64,000 nucleotides of DNA from NCBI RefSeq assembly GCF_004362055.1, contig NZ_SNXB01000001.1:558001-622000 (forward strand), in the 5' to 3' direction. Of this stretch, positions 44,159-53,200 are shown piece after piece (position 1 is the stretch's first letter; every line of letters starts with the position of its first letter). This DNA is from Flavobacterium sp. 245. GTDB taxonomy: Bacteria > Bacteroidota > Bacteroidia > Flavobacteriales > Flavobacteriaceae. Both the position numbers and the translations under genes were made by a program. The notes under the pieces are model-generated. The model saw only the letters and a program-made list of their open reading frames with translations. It had not been told where the DNA came from and did not search any database.

Positions 44159-45220
44159 ATGAAAAAAACATATATAAATGGAGTAGGGTGTATTTCGACT
44201 CAAAAAACATTTGATACTATTTTTTTAGAAGAAGCAGTTATTAACACAAACGAAACTGTTCTTTCGATTATTCCTCCGGTTTACAAAGATTATATTTCTC
44301 CTGCTGCAATTCGAAGAATGGCAAAAGGAGTAAAAAACGGTATCGTAGCTTCGGCCTTGGCCATGAAAGATGCGAAGGTCGAAAATGTAGACGCGATTAT
44401 TACAGGAACGGGTTTGGGATGCATTGAAGATTCTGAAAAATTCCTGAAAAACATTCTCGATAATAATGAAGAATTTTTAACGCCAACATCTTTTATTCAA
44501 TCGACGCATAATACCGTTGGCGCTCAAATTGCTTTGTCGTTGCAATGCAAAGGCTATAATTTTACGTATGTAAACGGAGCCGTTTCTTTTGAATCGGCAC
44601 TTTTGGACGCTAAAATGCAGATTGAAGAAAACGAAGCCAATTCGATTTTGGTTGGTGGAGTTGATGAAAACGGCGAATATACTTTGTCGCTTTTCAAATT
44701 GGCCGGAAGAATTAAAAAAGAAAATGACCTTCCATCTGATATTTTAAATACCAATTCAACGGGAGTTGTTTATGGTGAAGGCGCGAGTTTTTTTGTTTTA
44801 GAAAACGAAAGAAAAGATTCTACTTACGCTGAAATTTTAGATGTTGAAATCAGAAATACGCTGGAAGTAAATGAAATTGAATCTGAATTAATAGCCTTTT
44901 TAAAAGCCAATAATTTAGAAATTTCAGACGTTGATGCTGTTGTTTTTGGATTCGATGGAAATATTGAATCTGATATTTTTTATAAAAATATTGCAGAAAA
45001 TGCTTTCGCAAAAACACCTCAATTGTATTACAAACATTTGAGTGGAGAATACGATACGGCTTCGGCTTTTGCTTTGTGGATGGCATCAAAAATTATAAAA
45101 ACGCAGGAAATTCCGGAAATTGTAAAAGTAAATTCGGTTACAAAACCATCTTACAATACCATTTTATTGTACAATCAGGTAAATGGAAAAAATCATAGTT
45201 TTACGTTGCTTTCAAAATGA
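44159..45220 (+). CDS. Degenerate ketosynthase-like protein (probable chain length factor)
   Basis: 353 aa with the overall ketosynthase layout, but the nucleophile position reads YVNGAVSFES (Ala141 where Cys is expected) and the HGTATP His is missing (VFGFDGN). It is full length without frameshift, so this is a non-catalytic partner rather than a pseudogene. Likely role is heterodimer partner of one of the active ketosynthases setting polyene length. The stop overlaps the deacetylase ATG (ATGA). Confidence 0.82.
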   Translation: MKKTYINGVGCISTQKTFDTIFLEEAVINTNETVLSIIPPVYKDYISPAAIRRMAKGVKNGIVASALAMKDAKVENVDAIITGTGLGCIEDSEKFLKNILDNNEEFLTPTSFIQSTHNTVGAQIALSLQCKGYNFTYVNGAVSFESALLDAKMQIEENEANSILVGGVDENGEYTLSLFKLAGRIKKENDLPSDILNTNSTGVVYGEGASFFVLENERKDSTYAEILDVEIRNTLEVNEIESELIAFLKANNLEISDVDAVVFGFDGNIESDIFYKNIAENAFAKTPQLYYKHLSGEYDTASAFALWMASKIIKTQEIPEIVKVNSVTKPSYNTILLYNQVNGKNHSFTLLSK

Positions 45221-45993
45221 TAACGCATAAAAACATATCTCTGTTTTTTATTTTTTTATTGCTTTTATTATTTCTTCTGAATCTTTATATGGCAATAAAT
45301 TTTTGGTGGTTTGTTTTGATTGTTTTGATTTGGATGGGAATAAATGCTTTTGGTTCTGCCCGAATTTCTTCTAATTATCATGTAAAAGCTTTCTGTAATA
45401 ATCCGTCGGAAACGGAGAAAAAAATTGCTTTAACTTTTGATGATGGACCGAGTGAATTTACTTTGGAAGTTCTGGAACTTCTGAAAAAATACAATGCAAA
45501 AGCGACTTTCTTCTGCATTGGAAAAAATATCGAAACACATCCGGAAATTGTAAAACAAATTATTGCTGACGGTCATTTGGTTGGAAATCATTCCTACAGC
45601 CATTCTAGGTTTTTCGATTTTTATCATGAAGACAAAATAACGGATGAACTTCGCAAAACAGATGCACTTCTGGAGAAATTCACTTCAAAAAAAATAAACT
45701 TCTTTCGTCCGCCTTATGGAGTTACGACGCCTTCTATTAGCAGAGCATTAAAAGTTACCGGACACAAAGTTATTGGCTGGAATATTCGTTCGCTTGACGG
45801 CGGATTAAAAAATCAAGATTTGATTTTAAGCCGAATTATAAAACGCATTTCTCCCGGCGGAATTGTACTTTTGCACGATACTGCTCCACACTCTGTTTTG
45901 GTATTGGAACAGTTTTTGCAATTTTTACAGCAAAACAATTACAAAGTGATTTCTGTGGAAGAACTTTTGAATCTTAAAGCATATGAAAATTGA
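45217..45993 (+). CDS. Polysaccharide deacetylase family protein (CE4/NodB), membrane anchored
   Basis: 258 aa. Two N-terminal hydrophobic segments (about 8-42) anchor a NodB domain with TFDDGP (Asp75, Asp76), metal-binding HSYSH (His125, His129), FRPPYG and LLHD. It removes N- or O-acetyl groups from glycans or related substrates facing the periplasm. Coupled by a 4-nt overlap to the degenerate ketosynthase, so it is a genuine member of the pigment operon, with an unknown substrate there. Confidence 0.87.
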   Translation: MITHKNISLFFIFLLLLLFLLNLYMAINFWWFVLIVLIWMGINAFGSARISSNYHVKAFCNNPSETEKKIALTFDDGPSEFTLEVLELLKKYNAKATFFCIGKNIETHPEIVKQIIADGHLVGNHSYSHSRFFDFYHEDKITDELRKTDALLEKFTSKKINFFRPPYGVTTPSISRALKVTGHKVIGWNIRSLDGGLKNQDLILSRIIKRISPGGIVLLHDTAPHSVLVLEQFLQFLQQNNYKVISVEELLNLKAYEN

Positions 45994-46070
45994 ACGCGGA
46001 TGAGACGGATTCGCTAACGCGAAAACGCGGATAAAAACGGATTTTATCTATAATCTGGTTTAATCATTTA

Positions 46071-46088
46071 TCCCGATAGCTATCAGGA
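46071..46088. repeat. Palindrome TCCCGATAGC-TATCAGGA
   Basis: Near copy of the palindrome at 3648-3663 with one mismatch in the right arm (CAGG for CGGG). It follows a stretch of ACGCGGAT words between the deacetylase and LolA-like genes. Confidence 0.65.
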
Positions 46089-46109
46089 GTGGCAAAAATT
46101 TAAAAAAAT

Positions 46110-46736
46110 ATGAAATCTAAAATAGCACTATTAATTCTATTTCTTTCAGGCAATTTGTTTGCTCAGGAACAAAAAATGACAGATGCCGAAATTACAACTT
46201 TCAAGCAAGACGTGAATGTGGTATCTAAAAAAATCAAAACTTTAAGTACTGATTTCGTTCAATACAAACATTTGGATTTTTTGTCAAAAGATATTGAAAC
46301 ATCTGGAAAAATGGTTTTTAAAGAACCTGCGCTATTATCATGGCAATATAAAAAACCATACAATTACAGCATCGTTTTTAAAAACGGAAAAATCCTGATT
46401 AATGACGAAGGAAAGAAAAGTGCGGTTGATATTGGCAATAGCAAAATTTTTGGAAGAATCAATAAATTAATTGTTGGGAGTGTGAGCGGAAACATGTTTG
46501 ATGACAAAGAATTTACGATTTCGTATTTCAAATCAAAAGGACAAAATATTGCGAAATTTGTTCCGAAGGATGCAACGCTAAAAAAATACATCAAACAAAT
46601 TGAACTGACTTTCGACAAAGAAGAAGCAACAGTTGTTCAGGTAAAGTTATTAGAATCATCTGAAGATTATACCCGAATTGTACTTAAAAATAAAGTGATC
46701 AATGCAAAAATCGACGATTCAGTTTTTACTAATTAA
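46110..46736 (+). CDS. LolA-like outer-membrane lipoprotein carrier
   Basis: 208 aa. After the signal peptide (ending LFAQ) comes a LolA/LppX-type fold: TLSTDFVQYKHLDFLSKDIETSG, then FKEPALLSWQYKKPY, the region where LolA holds its hydrophobic pocket. A cluster-encoded LolA paralogue in aryl polyene systems probably ferries the hydrophobic pigment or lipoproteins across the periplasm. It overlaps the next lipoprotein gene by 35 nt. Confidence 0.85.
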   Translation: MKSKIALLILFLSGNLFAQEQKMTDAEITTFKQDVNVVSKKIKTLSTDFVQYKHLDFLSKDIETSGKMVFKEPALLSWQYKKPYNYSIVFKNGKILINDEGKKSAVDIGNSKIFGRINKLIVGSVSGNMFDDKEFTISYFKSKGQNIAKFVPKDATLKKYIKQIELTFDKEEATVVQVKLLESSEDYTRIVLKNKVINAKIDDSVFTN

Positions 46737-47337
46737 TTGCTTATTAGCAATTGTTTTGGTTTCCTGTGGCTCGGTCACAAAAAATTATACGCCTAAAAAA
46801 TTAGATAAAACGGCCATTGAAGTTCCTTATTTTGCTGATTCAAAAACCGATTATGTTTATAAAACGAATATAACGGTTTACGGCCATGAATTGTCTGGAA
46901 TTTTTATTGCCAAAAAAGTAAACGACACCACACATCGAGTCGTTTTTACCACTGAATTCGGTAACAAATTGTTAGATTTTGAAATTTCTGAAAAGACTTT
47001 TAAGGTCAATTCCATAGTTTCTGAACTTGATCGAAAAATCCTGATTAATACGCTAACTGAAGATTTTAGAATTCTTCTTAAAAAAGAGTATCAGATTCAG
47101 GAACAGTTCGAAAATGAAAATTTTGACATTTATAAATCGGCAGACGGAGATCGCGACAACTATCTTTTCTATTCAAAAAAAGATCAAAAATTAGAAAAAG
47201 TAGTACGTTCTTCTAAAACAAAAGATAAAATAACAATTACTTTTACTTTAGAAAACGATATTTTTGCTAAAAAAGTCGTCATTTTACATCAAAATATAAA
47301 GTTGAAAATTGAACTAAATTATTTTAAATCAGAGTAA
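46702..47337 (+). CDS. Lipoprotein of unknown function
   Basis: 211 aa. The signal (LLAIVLVSC) gives a lipobox Cys at about position 22; the mature part is beta-rich (TNITVYGHELSGIFIAKK). No family recognised, though location right after LolA resembles small lipoproteins of aryl polyene clusters. ATG 46702 lies inside the LolA-like gene and is the only ATG before the hydrophobic core. Confidence 0.78.
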   Translation: MQKSTIQFLLINCLLAIVLVSCGSVTKNYTPKKLDKTAIEVPYFADSKTDYVYKTNITVYGHELSGIFIAKKVNDTTHRVVFTTEFGNKLLDFEISEKTFKVNSIVSELDRKILINTLTEDFRILLKKEYQIQEQFENENFDIYKSADGDRDNYLFYSKKDQKLEKVVRSSKTKDKITITFTLENDIFAKKVVILHQNIKLKIELNYFKSE

Positions 47338-47373
47338 AAACTCAAGTTAAACCAAAATTAAAGTAAACCCAAA

Positions 47374-47979
47374 ATGAGAAAAATAACCTTAATTGCAATT
47401 GTTTTATTTGCTGGTCTTGTAAAATCACAAGCACAAGTTAAAGTTAGTCCGGGAATTCGTGGTGGTTTGAATCTTTCATCCTTAACGAATATTGACAACA
47501 ACAGCATGAAATCTGATTATTATGTGGGTGGTTTAGTCGAAATTAAATTCAACAAATATTTTACGCTTCAGCCAGAAATTACGTATTCAAGACAAGGTGC
47601 CGAAGGACGTGAATATTATTTGGGTGCTCCTGCTCAAGATGCAAAATACGAATTAAATTATGTAACGCTTGGTGCGGTTGCTAAGTTTAACTTTGGAGGG
47701 CAAGGTTTTCATGTGTTAGCCGGACCATCACTTGACATTAAAACCAGCGACAATTTTGGGCAATACGGATATGATCCAATTGGTACAGACTTGGCTTTTG
47801 TGGGCGGAATTGGTTACAGTTTGCCAAACGGATTAACTTTTGAAGCGAGATTTAAACAAGGATTAATCGATATTTATGGTTACGACGGACTTGACAGTGA
47901 TAATGGCTACTATTATGAAGATATTATTTTAAATCAGGTATTGCAATTTGGAATCAGCTATACTTTTAAAGTCAAATAA
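47374..47979 (+). CDS. Outer-membrane beta-barrel protein (PorT-like)
   Basis: 201 aa, signal peptide ending SQAQ, then repeated amphipathic strands (GIRGGLNLSSL; YFTLQPEITYSRQG; GFHVLAGPSLDIK) and a C-terminal aromatic strand (LQFGISYTFKVK). This is the eight-stranded OmpW/PorT-type barrel. It may help retain or translocate the pigment in the outer membrane, where flexirubins reside. It stops 2 bp before the dehydratase gene. Confidence 0.82.
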   Translation: MRKITLIAIVLFAGLVKSQAQVKVSPGIRGGLNLSSLTNIDNNSMKSDYYVGGLVEIKFNKYFTLQPEITYSRQGAEGREYYLGAPAQDAKYELNYVTLGAVAKFNFGGQGFHVLAGPSLDIKTSDNFGQYGYDPIGTDLAFVGGIGYSLPNGLTFEARFKQGLIDIYGYDGLDSDNGYYYEDIILNQVLQFGISYTFKVK

Positions 47980-47981
47980 AA

Positions 47982-48353
47982 ATGGTTTTAAAAGATTTTT
48001 ACAAAGTTCTTTCAGAAGAAAAAACTGGAGATTATAAACATACTATTACAATTTTGGTCAATGAAAAACATGAAGTTTTCAAAGGTCATTTTCCAGGAAA
48101 CCCAATTATGCCGGGTGTCTGCATGATTCAGATTATAAAGGAACTTACCGAGAAAATTACACAGGAAACTTTAATGATTCAAACGCTTGCCAATGTAAAA
48201 TTTATTGCGCTTATTAATCCAGAAGTTAATCCGGAATTGCGTTTAGAACTTGATATTACCACAACTGAAGATAATTTGGTAAAAGTAAAAAACACCACTT
48301 ATTTCAACGAGACGGTTGCTTTAAAATTGAGCAATGTCTATAAAAAACCTTAG
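47982..48353 (+). CDS. FabZ/FabA-like 3-hydroxyacyl-ACP dehydratase (ApeI type)
   Basis: 123 aa hotdog protein with the dehydratase loop GHFPGNPIMPGV (His36 catalytic). The helix Glu of FabZ is replaced by Gln50 (PGVCMIQ). With the ApeP-like paralogues keeping Glu but lacking His, an ApeI:ApeP style heterodimer sharing one composite site would fit. Known from Ape systems; inferred here. Confidence 0.85.
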   Translation: MVLKDFYKVLSEEKTGDYKHTITILVNEKHEVFKGHFPGNPIMPGVCMIQIIKELTEKITQETLMIQTLANVKFIALINPEVNPELRLELDITTTEDNLVKVKNTTYFNETVALKLSNVYKKP

Positions 48354-48355
48354 AT

Positions 48356-48841
48356 ATGAAACTGCTATTAACATTACTTTTGTGGGTTAATTTTTCTGGA
48401 ACTCCAGACTTGGCTGCGATCAGAAAAATGTATACTAGCGTTACAAAATCAGAGAACAACGCTAAAGAATTTTCAGAAAAACTGGCTGACGTTTCTAATA
48501 ATAATGATAAAACTTTAGTAGCTTACAAAGCGGCTTCTATTTTATTGGATTCTAAGTTCGAAAAGAAATTAAATGACAAAATTGCTCGTTTTAAAGAAGG
48601 TGCAAAACTGCTTGAATCGACTATAAAAAGCGAACCAAATAATATCGAAATAAGATTAATCCGATTGAGCATTCAGGAAAATGTTCCGGGAATCACAGGC
48701 TATAAAAAAAATATTAAAGAAGACAAAAAATATCTTACTGAGCATTATGCTGATCAAAGCGCTGCTTTAAAAGAATATCTAAAAGACTTTATTTTACAAT
48801 CAAAAAGTTTTTCTGAAAAAGAGAAACAATTTGTGAAGTAA
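48356..48841 (+). CDS. Secreted helical protein of unknown function
   Basis: 161 aa. A short signal-like start (MKLLLTLLLWVNFSG) and then an all-helical Lys/Glu-rich domain (AIRKMYTSVTKSENNAKEF...). It starts 2 bp after the dehydratase stop, so it belongs to the pigment operon. No family recognised. Confidence 0.78.
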   Translation: MKLLLTLLLWVNFSGTPDLAAIRKMYTSVTKSENNAKEFSEKLADVSNNNDKTLVAYKAASILLDSKFEKKLNDKIARFKEGAKLLESTIKSEPNNIEIRLIRLSIQENVPGITGYKKNIKEDKKYLTEHYADQSAALKEYLKDFILQSKSFSEKEKQFVK

Positions 48842-48859
48842 GCGATAGCATAACTCCTC

Positions 48860-50047
48860 ATGAAACCTATTTTACTTCAGCACGATTTACTTGATTCGAC
48901 TTCGTTTTGCGTTATTGTTCCCACGTACAATAATCAAAAAACGCTAAAAAAAGTGCTGGATTCTATTTTAGATTATACTGTCAATATTATTATTGTCAAC
49001 GACGGTTCTACAGATGAAACTTTCGAAATTCTAAAACAATATTCGCAGCTAACGCAAATTCATCATCCAAAAAATTTAGGAAAAGGAAGAGCACTCCGAA
49101 ACGGTTTCAGAAAAGCATTGGAACAAAATTTTGAGTACGCCATAACAATCGATTCAGATGGACAGCATTTTGCATCTGATATTCCGAATTTTATCACAGC
49201 AATTCAAAAAGAACCAAACGCGCTTTTGATTGGAAGCCGCAACATGACGCAGGAAAATGTGCCGAAAAAAAGCAGTTTCGGGAATAAATTTTCGAACTTT
49301 TGGTTCAAATTTGAAACCGGAATTAAGTTAGAAGATACACAATCTGGTTTTAGATTATATCCGTTGCAATTACTTCCGAAACAGTTTTATACTAATAAAT
49401 TTGAGTTTGAAATTGAGGTTATAGTACGATCTGCGTGGAAGGGAATTGTAGTCAAAAACATTCCTATTCAGGTTTTGTATGATCCAGCTGAGCGTGTTTC
49501 TCATTTTCGTCCGTTTCGAGATTTTACCCGAATAAGTATTTTGAACACGGTTTTGGTGACTAATGCTTTGCTGTATATCAAGCCAAGAGATTTTTTTAGA
49601 AGAGCAAAAAAAAAAGGGTTTAAAAAGTTCTTTCTCGAAGACATTTTAGAAAGCAAGGATTCAAATTTCAAGAAATCTGCCGCCATTGCTTTAGGAATTT
49701 TTATTGGTTTTTCTCCTTTTTGGGGCTTTCAAACTATTTTACTTTTTACTTTTGCCGCTATTTTCAAACTCAACAAAGTCATCGCCTATTTAACTTCAAA
49801 TGTGAGTTTTCCTCCATTTATTCCATTTATAATTTACGCTTCACTTCAAGTTGGAAGCATTTTTGTGTCCAGCGACTCGCCCTTAATTTTGAATAGTTCA
49901 CTTACACTTGACGATATTCAAAAAAATGCTACGCAATATATTGTAGGAAGTCTTATTTTAGCAACCGTTTCGGCGCTATCAGTTGGCCTTATAAGTTATT
50001 TGCTTTTAACTGCTTTTACCAAAAAACATTCTGAAAAATCTTTGTAG
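48860..50047 (+). CDS. GT2 glycosyltransferase fused to DUF2062 membrane domain
   Basis: 395 aa. The N-terminal GT-A domain shows VIVPTYNNQKTL, VNDGSTD and the metal-binding TIDSDGQH (about residues 105-112), similar to dolichyl-phosphate mannose synthases. The C-terminal half (about 270-390) is DUF2062 with three to four membrane helices (IALGIFIGFSPFWGFQ). Fusions of this kind occur in aryl polyene clusters. Transfers a sugar to a lipid-like acceptor at the inner membrane; acceptor unknown. Confidence 0.88.
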   Translation: MKPILLQHDLLDSTSFCVIVPTYNNQKTLKKVLDSILDYTVNIIIVNDGSTDETFEILKQYSQLTQIHHPKNLGKGRALRNGFRKALEQNFEYAITIDSDGQHFASDIPNFITAIQKEPNALLIGSRNMTQENVPKKSSFGNKFSNFWFKFETGIKLEDTQSGFRLYPLQLLPKQFYTNKFEFEIEVIVRSAWKGIVVKNIPIQVLYDPAERVSHFRPFRDFTRISILNTVLVTNALLYIKPRDFFRRAKKKGFKKFFLEDILESKDSNFKKSAAIALGIFIGFSPFWGFQTILLFTFAAIFKLNKVIAYLTSNVSFPPFIPFIIYASLQVGSIFVSSDSPLILNSSLTLDDIQKNATQYIVGSLILATVSALSVGLISYLLLTAFTKKHSEKSL

Positions 50048-50201
50048 TTTTGCCACGAATTACACGAATTTTCACGAATTAATTGGAGTGAAAATTTGTA
50101 GTGAATATAAAATTAAATCGGCCGTAGGATAGGTGAATACGCATAATTTCGTCGACAAGTCGATAAAAAATTAGTGGAAATTCGTGTAATTCGTGGCAAA
50201 A
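50048..50201. repeat. 154-bp inverted repeat element, CCACGAATT family
   Basis: 28-bp arms (TTTTGCCACGAATTACACG... at 50048-50075; complement at 50174-50201) with one mismatch. The interior holds ATCG-rich sequence (GTCGACAAGTCGAT). It ends 11 bp before the true start of the MMPL gene. Confidence 0.85.
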
Positions 50202-50212
50202 AGAAAATAATC

Positions 50213-53200
50213 ATGCATCAATACTTTTACGCCATTCATTTGTTTGTTAACCGAAGAAAATCGCTGTCGGTTGCATTAGCTGTTTTGATCCTTTTGGTGT
50301 TTGGTTTTTTTGCTTCCCAAATTAAGTTTGAAGAAGATATTACGAAATTAATTCCAGCCAATGACAAAGCCGATGTCACAGCAAAAGTCTTAAAACAATT
50401 AAATTTTGCCGATAAAATAACCGTCATTTTCAAACTCGAAAAAAACGGCTCTGCAGAAGATTTAAAAGAAATGGCAACTGCTTTTTCAGACAGTGTTTCT
50501 AAATCCTGCAAACCATATGTAACGGGAATTCAGGGAAAAATTGACGAAGAAAATATTCAGGAAACAATTGATTTTGTTTACAATAATCTGCCTCTTTTTC
50601 TTGAAAATAAAGATTATGAAGCCATTCAAAACAAACTGAAAAATGACAGTATTGCAGCAACGGTTCAAGGAAATTACAAATCGATTATTTCACCTTCTGG
50701 GTTTATTACAAAAGATTTTATTCAGCAAGATCCGCTTGGAATTTCGTTTATCGCTTTAAAAAAATTACAGCAATTAAATATTGGCGACGATTTTACGCTT
50801 GACAATGGTTTTGTGATGACTAAAGACAAAAAGAAATTATTGCTTTTTATAACCTCAAATCTTCCATCAAGCGAAACCGAAAAAAATACGCTGTTTGCTG
50901 AAAAGCTAAAATCGATTCAAGAAAATTTAAATCAAAAATTTTACGGCAAAACTTCCATCAGTTATTTTGGTTCGGCTTTAATTGCGGTTGCGAATGCGAA
51001 TCAAATTAAAAGCGATATTGTTTTAACAACAACAATCGCGATGATTACGCTGATGTTGATTCTGATTTTATTTTATCGAAAAATATTAATTCCGCTGATT
51101 ATATTTCTTCCAACGGTTTTTGGAGCTTTGTTTGCGGTTGCATTTTTATATTTTGTAAAAGAACAGATTTCGGCAATTTCTCTCGGAATCGGATCTATTT
51201 TACTCGGAATTACTATCGATTATTCCATTCATATTCTCACGCATTACAAGCACAACAGCGACATCAAAACATTGTATAAAGACATTACAATGCCTGTAAT
51301 TATGAGCAGTTCTACTACAGCGGTTGCTTTTTTATGTCTGCTTTTTGTAAAATCTGATGCGCTTAATGATCTCGGAATTTTTGCCGCCGTAATTGTTATG
51401 GCAACTGGATTTTTCTCTCTTTTGATTGTCCCGCATTTGTACAAACCAAAAGAAAATCCGGCTGAACACAAGAAAAATGTCATTGATAAAATGGCCCATT
51501 TCTCCTTTCACAACAATAAAATCTTAATTATTTTTTGCGTCATCATCACTATTATTTGCTGTTTTACTTATAATGATGTTCGTTTCAATAACGATTTGTC
51601 GCAGTTAAATTTTGTTCCAAAGGAAATTAAAGCAGCCGAAAAACAACTGGAAGAAAGTACAAGCTTAACTTCAAAAACAATTTATGTGGCTTCGTATGGA
51701 AAAAGCATGGAGGAAGTTTTGCAAAACAACAGCCAGCTTTTTACCGATTTAGCAAAAGAAAAACAACAAAACAAGATTTTAAATTTTAGTTCTGTTGGTG
51801 GCATTATGCTTTCGCAAAAGGAACAGCTTCAAAAAATCGAAAAATGGAATTCGTTTTGGGATACCAATAAAAAAGCACTTTTAAAATCACAGTTAATTTC
51901 TGAAGGTTCAAAACTCGGCTTTAAGCCAACAACTTACACCAACTTTTTTGATCATTTAGATTTTGACTTCAAGCCTATTTCTGCAAATGAATATTTAAAA
52001 ATTCAGGCGTTGCAGTTAAAAGAATTTGTGACTGAAAAAAATGGTTTTTACACTATTTCGACTTTAGTAAAAGTTTCGCCAGAACAAAGAGATGCTTTTG
52101 TAAAATCGGCTTCAGCCAAAAAGAATTTAATTGCAATCGATCGCCAGCAAATGAACGAAACGTTTTTCAGCACTTTGAAAACCGATTTCAATTCGCTTGT
52201 CAATTATTCCTTTGTTGCTGTAATTCTGATTTTATTTTTCTTCTTCCGAAGAATTGAATTGGTAATTGTAAGCTGTATTCCAATTGCTTTAACCGGAATT
52301 GTAACTGCCGGAATTATGGGCATTTTTGGCATTCAAATGAATATTTTCAGCATGATTGTCTGCACTTTGATTTTTGGTCACGGCGTTGATTTCAGTATTT
52401 TCATGACAAGTGCTTTACAGAAAGAATATACCACCGGAAAAAATGAAATAGCCATTTACAGAACCTCCATTATTTTAGCCGTAATCACAACTATTTTAGG
52501 AATTGGGGCTATGATTTTTGCCAAACACCCAGCGTTGACTTCGATTTCATCGGTTTCATTAATTGGAGTTTTTGCGGCGCTCATTATCACGTTTATTTTC
52601 TATCCAATTCTTTTTAAATTATTTATTTCAAATAGATCAAAAAATGGAAATCCGCCGTTTCATTTACGCACTTTTGTTCATGGCGTTATTTCGTTTTTCT
52701 ATTATGGAATGGGTGGCATTATAATGTCGATTTTCAGTTTTACCATAATGCCAATTTTACCTTTAAGCGCTAAAACAAAAATGAAAGGATTTCGATATGT
52801 GGTTTCAAAATTCATGAAATCAGTATTGTATTCAAACCCATTTATACATAAAAAAGTCGTTAATAATTTTAATGAAAATTTCGAAAAACCAGCCGTAATT
52901 ATTGCCAATCATTCTTCATTTATAGACATTTTGGCAATGGGAATGCTGAGTCCAAAAATTATTTTTCTGGTAAGCGACTGGGTTTACAACTCTCCTATTT
53001 TTGGCGGTGTTGTAAGGAAAGCTGGTTTCTATCCCGTATCCGAAGGTCTTGAAGGCGGTGTTGAGCATTTGCGCAAAAAAGTAGAGGAAGGTTATTCGTT
53101 AATGGTTTTTCCAGAAGGAACACGATCAGAAAATAATGTTGTCAAACGATTCCACAAAGGTGCTTTTTTCCTTGCCGAAGAATTTAATTTAGATATTATT

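Noticed and set aside
44159..45220. Ketosynthase pseudogene
   Set aside because: The frame is full length, tightly coupled to the next gene and well conserved outside the active site, which fits a chain-length-factor role.
46702..46736. Frameshift joining the LolA-like and lipoprotein genes
   Set aside because: Both have their own export signals and complete lengths, so the 35-nt overlap is ordinary translational coupling.
50174..50212. GTG start extending the MMPL fusion by 13 residues
   Set aside because: This stretch is the right arm of an intergenic inverted repeat; the extension has no membrane-protein character and ATG 50213 gives a normal N-terminus.
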